Source of the DNA: Bacteroidales bacterium
GTDB taxonomy: Bacteria > Bacteroidota > Bacteroidia > Bacteroidales > FEN-979
Direction: 5' to 3'
Assembly: GCA_023231065.1 (NCBI GenBank)
Contig: JALNWE010000061.1
Location: 1 to 18,092 of the forward strand
Length of the DNA stretch: 18,092 nucleotides
Part shown: positions 1-7,112 of the stretch, piece after piece
Layout of the letters: each line of letters starts with the position of its first letter
Position numbering within the stretch: position 1 is the stretch's first letter
Made by a program: the position numbers and the translations under genes
The notes under the pieces: model-generated
Told to the model about the DNA's origin: nothing
Databases searched by the model: none
The model's input: only the letters and a program-made list of their open reading frames with translations

Positions 1-411
1 GAAATCATAAGTGTTTTATATGGAAATTCCCCGTAGGAATAAAGATTTTATAAAGACGCAAAAAAATCAATACACCCCTTTTGCACTTTCTGGTAACGCC
101 ACTCAATCTTTACACCTTGCGGATTTAAGTCGCAAACTTCACTTTTTTGATGTGGGAGAAGGATTTAATCGCTGACTTCCTGATTTGTGAATAATCAGAT
201 TGTAACTCCGAAAACCACTTTTTACCGCCAAGTCGCTAAGGCGCAAAATTTAAATAATTGGATATGATATATTTGCGTATTTGCGTCTTCGCGGTAAAAT
301 GAAAGACTTGACTTTTCGGAGCCAGCTCAAAATTAAAAACGTTATCCGAATTCTGGCCGGAAAAATCAAAGTCAAGCAGGAGGGATTTAACAGCCATATA
401 AATTAATAAAC
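1..411. other. Gene-free stretch at the left edge
   Basis: I see no credible intact gene here. A 51-codon open frame from 20 to 175 on the plus strand resembles no family I know and has no promoter-like or ribosome-binding signal. The only strong structure is the palindrome at 206-321, described separately. Together with the decayed gene that follows, this looks like a graveyard region between functional loci. Confidence 0.6.
206..321. repeat. Long imperfect palindrome, MITE-like or REP-like
   Basis: The left arm (about 206-247) carries CTCCGAAAA, then TTACCGCCAAGTCGC, then GCGCAAA. The right arm (272-321), read on the minus strand, carries CTCCGAAAAGT, then TTTTACCGCGAAGACGC, then ACGCAAA. 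Both arms therefore share an outer TCCGAAAA block and an inner ACCGC-AAG-CGC...CGCAAA block around an AT-rich loop of about 24 bases. Motifs of the ACCGCGAAGACGCAAA type recur between genes in many environmental Bacteroidota genomes (from memory). It may be a non-autonomous element or a structured repeat; no transposase is nearby. Confidence 0.6.
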
Positions 412-735
412 CCTGCAAATTCTCAATTTTCGGATGTTGATGTTCTTGAAGTACTTACTGAGAGTATAGATCCACAATCTTACTGGCGAAAGTTGGTTCA
501 GGGCGCATCGATGAAATTGAAGATCCTGAAAAAGGAATTGACCGGTTAATGGAAACCTATCTAAGAAACCCGCAGGGTTTAAGAATAATCAGAAAATTGC
601 ATGGCAGGGTGGAACTATTGCAGGAGACACGCGCAGGGCAATTGAGGAAAAATCCGGAAAGAAAATAGTTACCCGCCAAAATGCAAAGAAATTGTCCGCC
701 GGGAAAAACAAGAGAATTGGAGGTTTTGGGCAATG
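412..735 (+). pseudogene. Remnant of a BRO-N / DinD-like phage antirepressor protein
   Basis: Three reading frames in order give consecutive pieces of one family, the BRO-N domain proteins related to prophage antirepressors and DinD. Frame 1 (about 418-495) reads DVDVLEVLTESIDPQSYWRKL, split here by frame: VLEVLTES then YWRKL. Frame 3 (483-570) reads LAKVGSGRIDEIEDPEKGID followed by RLMETYL. Frame 2 (593-690) reads KIAWQGGTIAGDTRRAIEEK followed by SGKK, IVTR and QNAKKL. In intact relatives, as I recall them, several dozen residues lie between YWRKL and AKVG; here they are lost, and the junction falls in one stretch, TGGCGAAAGTTGG, that serves both frames. A frameshift and a further deletion precede KIAWQGG, and there is no start codon in the first frame. 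The gene is clearly dead. Confidence 0.8.
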
Positions 736-753
736 CTGGGCAACCCGGCTTGT

Positions 754-1857
754 TTATACGTATTTTTCGCCCTTTTCCAGCATAACGTCGTTGACGTATT
801 GCCTGATTTGCTGTTCATCAGTTTTACGGCAAATCAGTAACACGTTGTCGGAATCAACCACAATATAATCATTCAGGCCTTCCAGCACGACCACTTTATC
901 GTTGGGCATGTTGACTATACAGTTGGTAGATTCATAGGTCAATACATTTTTTCCGACGATAGCGTTCCCGTTGTTGTCCCTGGGCCTGTTTTCGTACAAA
1001 GAGCCCCAGGTCCCCAGGTCGGACCATCCGAAATCGGCAGCCAGAACATAAACGTTCGAAGCCGATTCCATGATCCCATAGTCGATGGAAATACTTTTAC
1101 AGATCGTATAGGTATTAGAAATGAATTCTCTTTCGCCGGGGGCGCCATATTTACCGATACCTTGTTTGAAAAGGACATCCACTTCTTCCAGATGGTATTC
1201 AAACGCTTTCATGATACTTTTCAGCGACCAGATAAATATCCCGGAATTCCACAGGAAATCACCGGATTGAAGGAAGGTATTTGCTAATTCGAGGTTGGGC
1301 TTTTCGGTGAAGGTCTTGACTTTTTTAATATGAACTTCTTTTGGATAAACCGGAGTTTTCCCTTCTACATATTGGATGTATCCATATCCCGTGTCAGGCC
1401 GGCTGGGCCGGATACCAAGGGTAAGGAGCCAATCGTGTTCGGATGCGGCCTCAAGGGCAGACAGGATGTTCTTCAGAAAAAGATCTTCATTCAATATGAT
1501 ATGGTCGGAAGGGGCGACTACAATCCGCGCTTCCGGATCCCTGGCCAGGATACAATAATTGGCATAAGCAATGCAGGGGGCTGTATTGCGGCGGGAAGGC
1601 TCCAGGAGGATCTGGGGAAGTTCCAGGCCTGGGATTTGTTCACGGACCAGGTCTTTATAGAGCTCGTTGGTCACGACATAGATGTTTTCTTTGGGACAGA
1701 TCCGTTTGAAACGCTTGTATGTTTGCTGGATCAGCGTTTCCCCTGTACCGAGGATATCGATAAATTGTTTGGGATGGGAGGTTCGGCTCATGGGCCAAAA
1801 ACGGGCGCCAATGCCCCCTGCCATGATCACGCAAAAATTGTGTTTCGTCTTTGTCAT
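754..1857 (-). CDS. manC: Mannose-1-phosphate guanylyltransferase
   Basis: This enzyme makes GDP-mannose from GTP and mannose 1-phosphate in the cytoplasm, supplying LPS or other glycans. The 367 residues form a single nucleotidyltransferase domain without the C-terminal phosphomannose isomerase domain of long type II enzymes. Visible motifs are AGGIGARFWPMSR (13-25, nucleotide binding), EPSRRNTAP (86-94), PSDH (116-119, metal-binding aspartate), FTEKP (183-187), WNSGIFIW (203-210), SIDYGIME (257-264) and GWSDLGTW (277-284). The first ATG is used because the glycine-rich motif begins at residue 13, as is normal. A -7-like promoter box lies just upstream at 1880-1887, so it is probably transcribed separately from the protease gene upstream. 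It sits near other envelope genes but is not in an operon with them. Confidence 0.95.
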   Translation of the reverse strand: MTKTKHNFCVIMAGGIGARFWPMSRTSHPKQFIDILGTGETLIQQTYKRFKRICPKENIYVVTNELYKDLVREQIPGLELPQILLEPSRRNTAPCIAYANYCILARDPEARIVVAPSDHIILNEDLFLKNILSALEAASEHDWLLTLGIRPSRPDTGYGYIQYVEGKTPVYPKEVHIKKVKTFTEKPNLELANTFLQSGDFLWNSGIFIWSLKSIMKAFEYHLEEVDVLFKQGIGKYGAPGEREFISNTYTICKSISIDYGIMESASNVYVLAADFGWSDLGTWGSLYENRPRDNNGNAIVGKNVLTYESTNCIVNMPNDKVVVLEGLNDYIVVDSDNVLLICRKTDEQQIRQYVNDVMLEKGEKYV

Positions 1858-1879
1858 GCCATCGGGGTTAAAATTTGTA

Positions 1880-1887
1880 CAAACATA
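1880..1887 (-). promoter_or_regulatory. Candidate -7 box for the manC-type gene
   Basis: On the minus strand this reads TATGTTTG, an exact match to the Bacteroidota -7 element TAnnTTTG. It lies 22 bases before the ATG, which would give a leader of roughly 15 bases. No clear TTTG -33 element is seen at the expected distance, so support is partial. Confidence 0.45.
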
Positions 1888-1926
1888 CGAAAGTAAGATT
1901 AAATGTCAGAGGTTAATATTAAAAGG

Positions 1927-2565
1927 TCAAAGTGGCATTACCGGCGCATTCCCGCTGACCAGGTAAATGCGGTTGGTTTTCATGCAGATGCAGCGGTAAC
2001 GGGTCCTTAATTTTTCTTTTTTCCTGAACATCCGTTTCCCATTTCCATGAAGGCTGAAAATGGCATCTGGTGGCAGTTCCTCCAGCCTGATGGCAGGACC
2101 GGCAGGATCATATTTTTGCAGGGCTAAGGCAAGGGGTTTGTCAGCTGATGTAGAGGCTTTTGGATTTTCAAGATACCGGCATAATATCGGCAACAGATTT
2201 TCCGGAAATACTTTTTCAGAAAGAAAAGGTCGCATCAGTTGGCGGAAATTGTTTTTCCATTCGTTTCCATGAGGTTGAGGCAGGGGATGGCGGCGTATTG
2301 TAAACGTTTGTTTAACCTGTTGGTAATCCATCCAGGTTTGGTAATGGGCCATTTCGTGGACAAAGGTGACCAGAAAGGCATAAGGGTTGAGGTTGTCGTT
2401 TACCGTAATACGGGCGGGATCAGAATTGTGTGCCGCCCTGAAATCACCCGATTTGGAAGAACGGTGCCGGGTTGTTTTCAACTGCACGGATGTTCCCTGC
2501 ATCAGGTTGAGAAAACCAGGAATTGCCAGTTCCGGGATTTTGGAACAAAAAACGGACGGGTTCAT
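1927..2565 (-). CDS. SprT-like zinc metalloprotease
   Basis: This is a 212-residue cytoplasmic protein of the SprT-like family, related to the DNA-protein crosslink protease Spartan. With the start chosen here, the zinc motif HEMAH is at residues 70-74 and the downstream HGNEW at 99-103 supplies the usual third-ligand region. DLNPYAFL-type sequence (NLNPYAFLVTFV) precedes the motif, as in Bacteroidota homologues, and the C-terminus has RYRC followed by YLVSG. An upstream ATG at 2631 is possible, but it would overlap the preceding lipoprotein gene by 70 bases. The ATG at 2563-2565 overlaps that gene's stop as ATGA and keeps the whole conserved domain, so I prefer it. The cellular substrate of these bacterial proteins is not known to me. 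Confidence 0.85.
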   Translation of the reverse strand: MNPSVFCSKIPELAIPGFLNLMQGTSVQLKTTRHRSSKSGDFRAAHNSDPARITVNDNLNPYAFLVTFVHEMAHYQTWMDYQQVKQTFTIRRHPLPQPHGNEWKNNFRQLMRPFLSEKVFPENLLPILCRYLENPKASTSADKPLALALQKYDPAGPAIRLEELPPDAIFSLHGNGKRMFRKKEKLRTRYRCICMKTNRIYLVSGNAPVMPL

Positions 2566-2747
2566 CCGGAAATCTTTATCCGGAGGAGGTTTTGAGGTGT
2601 GGCTTGGTAACCGAAAGAGGGACAATTGCACTTTTTAGGATGGTATTTGTTATGTGACGGGTAGTGCTTTGAACTGCAGGATCCGCCAACAATCAGTATC
2701 ATGGAAGCAAAGATCAATAAAATAAGCGATATCCGAAAAAATTTCAT
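2562..2747 (-). CDS. Small Cys/His-rich lipoprotein
   Basis: This is a 61-residue protein with a lysine/arginine N-terminus, a hydrophobic segment (about 6-21) and a lipobox-like GGSC at 21-24, so it is probably lipidated and exported. The mature part, only about 38 residues, contains HYPSHNKYHPKKCNCPSFGY: three histidines and a CNC motif that could bind metal. Similar tiny lipoproteins ending in a KKCxCPSF-like motif occur in Bacteroidota (from memory), with no assigned function. The glycine at the -3 position of the lipobox is not ideal. Its stop overlaps the SprT-like start as ATGA, so the two are probably co-translated. Confidence 0.65.
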   Translation of the reverse strand: MKFFRISLILLIFASMILIVGGSCSSKHYPSHNKYHPKKCNCPSFGYQATPQNLLRIKISG

Positions 2748-2857
2748 AGTAACCTTTTATCGATCTGACCGGCCCATCTCATTTTGTAAGGGCAAGAGTT
2801 ATTTCTTAACAATAAACGCAATTTTATGGAAAATTGGTATTTTAGCAAAAACATTTT

Positions 2858-3601
2858 ATGTTCAAGGCGTTCGGCAATATCGGGGATTATGTGGTTCTCA
2901 TGAGGCGGGTCTTTACAAAGCCTCAAAAAAGGACTATCTTCTGGGATCAGCTGATGACCGAGATCAACGATCTTGGGCTGGAATCCTTTGGCATTGTGGC
3001 ATTTATTTCGGTATTCATGGGCGCCGTCGTTGCCATTCAAACGGCATATAATATTGATAGTCCGCTTATTCCCATGTCGATGGTAGCATTTACGACACGC
3101 CAGAGTATCATCCTCGAATTTTCTCCGACCGTGATCAGCCTGATCCTGGCGGGGAAGGTTGGTTCGCGGATCGCTTCTGAGATTGGCACCATGAGGGTAA
3201 CGGAACAGATCGATGCATTAGAGATTATGGGGGTTAATTCCGCCAATCACCTGATTTTCCCCAAGATCATAGCTTCAGTTTTCATCAACCCGGTTTTGAT
3301 CATATTCAGTATTTGGCTGGGGATCTTAGGCGGATGGGTGGCTATGATGGCTACCGGATTGGTTTCATCAACTGATTATGTACAGGGGGTCAGGGTTGAT
3401 TTTGAGGCATATATCATTTTCTATGCCCTTATCAAAACAATCTTTTTTGCTTTTATCATTGCCTCTGTTTCGGGGTTTTATGGCTACCAAACCAAAGGTG
3501 GTGCGCTGGAAGTCGGCCAGGCCAGTACCAAGGCTGTCGTTGTCAGCAGTGTCCTTATCATCTTATTCAATCTGGTCCTGACGCAATTGTTACTTACATG
3601 A
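2858..3601 (+). CDS. mlaE: MlaE-type phospholipid ABC transporter permease
   Basis: This 247-residue inner-membrane protein is the permease of an Mla-type system that moves phospholipids between inner and outer membranes. Hydrophobic segments cover about 44-62, 88-100, 135-165, 187-207 and 222-245. The family signature EIGTMRVTEQIDALEIMGV is at 108-126, inside the usual cytoplasmic loop region, and the length matches the family (about 250-260). The ATPase gene follows with a 4-base ATGA overlap. No MlaD substrate-binding protein, MlaB or MlaC is encoded next to it, so partners must lie elsewhere. Confidence 0.93.
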   Translation: MFKAFGNIGDYVVLMRRVFTKPQKRTIFWDQLMTEINDLGLESFGIVAFISVFMGAVVAIQTAYNIDSPLIPMSMVAFTTRQSIILEFSPTVISLILAGKVGSRIASEIGTMRVTEQIDALEIMGVNSANHLIFPKIIASVFINPVLIIFSIWLGILGGWVAMMATGLVSSTDYVQGVRVDFEAYIIFYALIKTIFFAFIIASVSGFYGYQTKGGALEVGQASTKAVVVSSVLIILFNLVLTQLLLT

Positions 3602-4344
3602 TCGAAGCGGTTAACATCGACAAGTTTTTCGGGGAACATCATGTCCTGAAGAATATCTCCTGCCGGTTTGAAAAAGGGAAAGCAAACCTCATCATCGGGC
3701 AAAGCGGTTCGGGTAAAACGGTGCTGATGAAATGCCTTGTAGGGCTATATGAAGTTGATAAGGGCAAGGTTATCTATGATGATCGTGATTTTACCCGGAT
3801 GAATTTCGAACAGCGCAAGACCCTTCGCCGCGAAATCGGAATGTTGTTCCAGGGAGCGGCCCTTTTTGATTCGATGAATGTGGAGCAGAATGTCATGTTT
3901 CCCCTGAATATGTTTACCCGTCAACCGCTGGAAGAAAAACTTGACCGGGTCAATTTTGTCCTGAACCGGGTGAACCTTTCAAATGTCAATCACCTGATGC
4001 CTTCCGAACTAAGTGGCGGTATGCGTAAACGAGTAGCCATTGCCCGCGCCATTTCCATGAACCCGCAGTATTTGTTCTGTGATGAGCCCAACTCGGGGCT
4101 TGATCCCCAGACATCCGGAGTTATTGATCATCTGATCCTGGAGATCACCCAGGAATATAATATTACGACCATCGTCAATACCCATGACATGAATTCAGTA
4201 CTCAGTATTGGCGATAGCGTGGTTTTTATTTTAAATGGCGAGTTATGGTGGAGCGGGGATAAAGAGACCATATTGAACACGGATAACCCGGAGTTAAATG
4301 AATTTGTTTTTGGCACAGAATTGACCTCCAGGCTAAAAAAATAG
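3598..4344 (+). CDS. mlaF: MlaF-type ABC transporter ATPase
   Basis: This 248-residue cytoplasmic ATPase drives the adjacent MlaE permease. It shows Walker A GQSGSGKT (34-41), Q-loop glutamine 85 (LFQGAALFDSM, typical of the Mla branch), signature LSGGMRKR (138-145), Walker B YLFCDEP (158-164) followed by NSGLDP, and the H-loop histidine 196 in NTHDM. The GMRKR form of the signature is characteristic of MlaF rather than of amino acid importers. The start codon overlaps the permease stop, indicating translational coupling. Confidence 0.93.
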   Translation: MIEAVNIDKFFGEHHVLKNISCRFEKGKANLIIGQSGSGKTVLMKCLVGLYEVDKGKVIYDDRDFTRMNFEQRKTLRREIGMLFQGAALFDSMNVEQNVMFPLNMFTRQPLEEKLDRVNFVLNRVNLSNVNHLMPSELSGGMRKRVAIARAISMNPQYLFCDEPNSGLDPQTSGVIDHLILEITQEYNITTIVNTHDMNSVLSIGDSVVFILNGELWWSGDKETILNTDNPELNEFVFGTELTSRLKK

Positions 4345-4347
4345 CGC

Positions 4348-4857
4348 ATGCCCGCCATGAACCTGGTCGATCTGATCCTTCTTGCATTCTTCGCGGTTTT
4401 CATCATTGGAGGCTACCGCAAGGGAATTATCGTCGGCCTTTCTACCATTGCTGCTTTAATCCTGGGAATATATGCGGCTATTCATTTTTCGAATTTTCTT
4501 AATGCCATCTTAGCCGAATGGTTTAATCCCTCACAAAACGCCCTTCCTGTTTTATCGTTTATATTTACCTTTCTCCTCGTCGTTATTGGGGTTATCCTTA
4601 TAGCCAGGCTCACGGAGAAGTTTGCCGATGTGATCGGGCTTGGGTTTTTTAACCGGTTAGGCGGCGCTATTTTAGGGTTGATCAAAGGGGTGATCCTGGC
4701 CAGCCTCATCCTTTTCTTTTTAGCTTTTGTAGATCCGAAAGAAGGTTTTATCACCGCGAAAGACAAGCAAGGGTCCTATTTATACACAAAGGTAGCTTCG
4801 GTTTTTCCAAAGATGATGAAACTGTTCGGCGGGGAGATTAAATTTCCGAAATGGTGA
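4348..4857 (+). CDS. CvpA family inner-membrane protein
   Basis: This 169-residue membrane protein has four hydrophobic segments at about 5-22, 29-46, 66-86 and 103-125. The YRKGIIVGL motif after the first segment and FFNRLGGAILGLIKG before the last are typical of the CvpA (colicin V production) family. Family members affect envelope integrity and resistance to host factors in some bacteria, but the biochemical role is unknown. It starts 3 bases after the mlaF-type gene and is probably its third operon member; an alternative ATG lies at residue 4. Its last 20 bases overlap the 3' end of the convergent glycosyltransferase gene. Confidence 0.85.
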   Translation: MPAMNLVDLILLAFFAVFIIGGYRKGIIVGLSTIAALILGIYAAIHFSNFLNAILAEWFNPSQNALPVLSFIFTFLLVVIGVILIARLTEKFADVIGLGFFNRLGGAILGLIKGVILASLILFFLAFVDPKEGFITAKDKQGSYLYTKVASVFPKMMKLFGGEIKFPKW

Positions 4858-5827
4858 GCCTTTCCGCTACTGATTCCGGGGAAATATCCCGGATACATTG
4901 ACAATCCGTTGTTTTGCGGCAGTCCCGGCATTGTTTTTCAATGACCAGAAAATCAGCGTTTTTACCCAATGGGGCCCAGCGCGTTGGGAAAATGGGCCGC
5001 ATGGGGGCATACAATCCGATTGCATGGATCCCCGATGCCGCGGCCAAATGCAGTGGCCCGGTACTGGCTGCCACCAAAGCATCGGAGTTATGTATCAGGG
5101 AAATAAATTCAGCAAGGTTCAGTTTTCCGGTCATATCCTGGACCCTGTCATGATATTTCTCAAGAAATTTTCTCATCATGGCCCCCTCCTCTGTAGTGCC
5201 GGTAACCATGATATTGAATTTTTCTTTGGGCAGAAGATCGATCAGTTTTGAAAAATTGTCCAGTCCCCATTCACGGGCGCTGCCTTTGGATTTGGGGTGG
5301 AGGATAAGGTTCAATTTTCCGGGCGCTGGATGCTGGATTGGGATATCGGGTAAGGCAGGGAGGAAGCCGTATAAAGCAGGAATTTCGGATAAGGAAAAGG
5401 TACGGTTGATTCCCAGGGGCCCCAGCATTTTCAGGTTCAGTTGGGCTTCATGGAGATCTGAATTACGCCGGGGAATATGCAGCAGGCGGTTACAGGTGAA
5501 CCATGTAAAATAGCGCCTGGCCGTGGCGATGCGCAACGGGATCCTGGCTTTTTTTGCCGTCCGGCAGATCTCTTTTACCGGGAAAGCATGGATGATGGCC
5601 CCGGCTTGGAGCGAAGCTAAAAAGGATATGGGATCCGGGTCGCGGGATGCATCATCCCAGCTTACAAACTGATCAATAAAGCGGGAGCATTCAATAACCG
5701 GGCGGGTATAATTCCGTCCGAGAAAGATGATCGTACAATCCGGGAATTTTTCTTTCAGCGCACCGGCCATAGGAAGTGTCAGAACGACATCCCCGATACC
5801 ATCCGTTCTGCTGAGGATGATCCTCAT
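4838..5827 (-). CDS. Glycosyltransferase family 9 (heptosyltransferase-like)
   Basis: This 329-residue protein belongs to the ADP-heptose:LPS heptosyltransferase family, which adds sugars to the LPS core at the cytoplasmic face of the inner membrane. Evidence includes the N-terminal RTDGIGDVVLTLPM (7-20), the donor-site HPKSKGSAREWG (177-188), TGTTEE (209-214) and STGPLHLAAASG (255-266). Near the C-terminus is a cysteine cluster, CRDCRKTTDCQC (Cys 300, 303, 309 and 311), which may bind metal. The exact sugar cannot be read from sequence. Its ATG overlaps the pgk stop as ATGA, so it is expressed with the glycolytic gene; its 3' end overlaps the convergent cvpA-like gene. Confidence 0.9.
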   Translation of the reverse strand: MRIILSRTDGIGDVVLTLPMAGALKEKFPDCTIIFLGRNYTRPVIECSRFIDQFVSWDDASRDPDPISFLASLQAGAIIHAFPVKEICRTAKKARIPLRIATARRYFTWFTCNRLLHIPRRNSDLHEAQLNLKMLGPLGINRTFSLSEIPALYGFLPALPDIPIQHPAPGKLNLILHPKSKGSAREWGLDNFSKLIDLLPKEKFNIMVTGTTEEGAMMRKFLEKYHDRVQDMTGKLNLAEFISLIHNSDALVAASTGPLHLAAASGIHAIGLYAPMRPIFPTRWAPLGKNADFLVIEKQCRDCRKTTDCQCIRDISPESVAERLTISEI

Positions 5828-7017
5828 TCACTGAGGATTGCCTGGATACCCGGAAGGACTTTCCCTTCAATATATTCAAGCATGGCCCCACCACCGGTCG
5901 ATACGTAACTTACCTTATCGGCCAACCCGTATTTATTGATAGCGGCGACGGAATCACCACCCCCGACAAGGGTAAAAGTGCCGTTGGCTGTTGCTTTTGC
6001 CAGCGCTTCAGCAACAAAACGGGTCCCCGCTTCGAAGTTATTCATCTCGAATACGCCCATAGGCCCATTCCAGAGGATTGTTCCCGATTGTTCAATGGCA
6101 GTTTTGAATTTCTGGCAGGACATAGGCCCGATATCAAGGCCCATCCACGGAATCTGGATATCGTATGCACTGCCGGTTTTTATATTGGCATCGTTCGAAA
6201 AGGTGTCGGCTAATACAGCATCCGGGGGCAGATACAGATTAACGCCCATTGACTTCGCCCCTTCCACAATATTTTTCGCTAATTCCAGATAATCTTCTTC
6301 GACCATCGAAGCGCCAATTTCCCCACCCAGGGCTTTGATAAAGGTAAACATCATCCCCCCGCCGATAATGAGATTGTCAACTTTATCCATCAGATGGTTG
6401 ATAATCTCAATCTTAGTCGATACTTTGGCGCCACCCAAAATAGCCGTGAAGGGACGTTTTGCTTCTTTAAGGCATTTATCGATATGAATGATCTCGTTGG
6501 CCATGACATAGCCAAACATTTTTTCGACCGGGAAAAATTTTGCAATGATTGCAGTGGAGGCATGGGCACGGTGAGCTGTTCCGAATGCATCGTTCACATA
6601 AACATCTCCCAGATCGGCCAGTTTACGGGCAAAATCTTCATTGCCTTTTTCTTCTTCCTTGTAAAAACGGAGATTTTCAAGCAACAGGACTTCTCCTGGT
6701 TTCAAAGACGCGGCCAGGTCCCTGGCAGATTGCCCGATGCAGTCATCGGCAAATTTTACAGGAACCTTCAGCTTTTCAGTCAGGTAAGGTACGAGATGGC
6801 GAAGCGAATATTTTTCTTCAGGCCCCCCTTTTGGACGGCCCAGGTGGGACATTAAAATAACGGATCCTCCATCGTTCAGGATTTTTTTGATGGTAGGGAC
6901 AGTTGCATCGATACGGGTAGTATCGGTAATGTGGTATGATTCATCCAGGGGCACATTAAAATCAACCCGGATCAACGCTTTTTTATCTTTAAAATGATAA
7001 TTATCAATTGTTCGCAT
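5824..7017 (-). CDS. pgk: Phosphoglycerate kinase
   Basis: This glycolytic and gluconeogenic enzyme interconverts 1,3-bisphosphoglycerate plus ADP with 3-phosphoglycerate plus ATP in the cytosol. With the start at 7017 it has 397 residues, the normal bacterial length. It shows RVDFNVP (17-23), SHLGRPKG (57-64), a GTAHRAHAS substrate-site motif, GGAKVSTKIE at the start of the nucleotide domain and GGGDSVAA near the C-terminus. A further in-frame ATG at 7068 would add 17 residues not found in the family and would lie upstream of the candidate promoter box at 7044-7051, so the internal ATG is preferred. The glycosyltransferase gene follows with a 4-base overlap. Confidence 0.97.
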   Translation of the reverse strand: MRTIDNYHFKDKKALIRVDFNVPLDESYHITDTTRIDATVPTIKKILNDGGSVILMSHLGRPKGGPEEKYSLRHLVPYLTEKLKVPVKFADDCIGQSARDLAASLKPGEVLLLENLRFYKEEEKGNEDFARKLADLGDVYVNDAFGTAHRAHASTAIIAKFFPVEKMFGYVMANEIIHIDKCLKEAKRPFTAILGGAKVSTKIEIINHLMDKVDNLIIGGGMMFTFIKALGGEIGASMVEEDYLELAKNIVEGAKSMGVNLYLPPDAVLADTFSNDANIKTGSAYDIQIPWMGLDIGPMSCQKFKTAIEQSGTILWNGPMGVFEMNNFEAGTRFVAEALAKATANGTFTLVGGGDSVAAINKYGLADKVSYVSTGGGAMLEYIEGKVLPGIQAILSE

Positions 7018-7043
7018 AGATAAATTTCTTTTGGTTTCGGAGA

Positions 7044-7051
7044 CAAAATTA
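7044..7051 (-). promoter_or_regulatory. Candidate -7 box for pgk
   Basis: On the minus strand this reads TAATTTTG, an exact match to TAnnTTTG. A TTG lies 16 bases further upstream, somewhat short of the usual spacing. Transcription would start about 20 bases before the preferred pgk ATG at 7017, which supports that start over the one at 7068. Confidence 0.45.
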
Positions 7052-7081
7052 AAATATTTACCAACCACAATGCATATATTT

Positions 7082-7108
7082 CTAATTTTACCTTGATTTT
7101 AAAATTAG
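7082..7108 (+). promoter_or_regulatory. Perfect 8-bp inverted repeat before the amidase gene
   Basis: CTAATTTT (7082-7089) is matched by its reverse complement AAAATTAG (7101-7108), with an 11-base spacer that includes half of a second palindrome, ATTTTAAAAT (7096-7105). The repeat ends 4 bases before the amidase ATG at 7113, so it could be an operator or a leader hairpin. AT-rich repeats arise easily by chance, and no regulator gene is adjacent. Confidence 0.3.
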
Positions 7109-7112
7109 CGCT

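Noticed and set aside
20..175. A 51-codon open frame on the plus strand in the left-edge region
   Set aside because: No family resemblance, no promoter box and no ribosome-binding signal; it lies in a decayed region.
236..418. A 60-codon open frame on the minus strand
   Set aside because: Its 3' part runs through the right half of the palindrome, and the protein has no recognisable features, so it is probably chance.
1330..1896. A 188-codon open frame on the plus strand opposite manC
   Set aside because: It is fully antisense to a gene with all family motifs, and its translation resembles no known protein.
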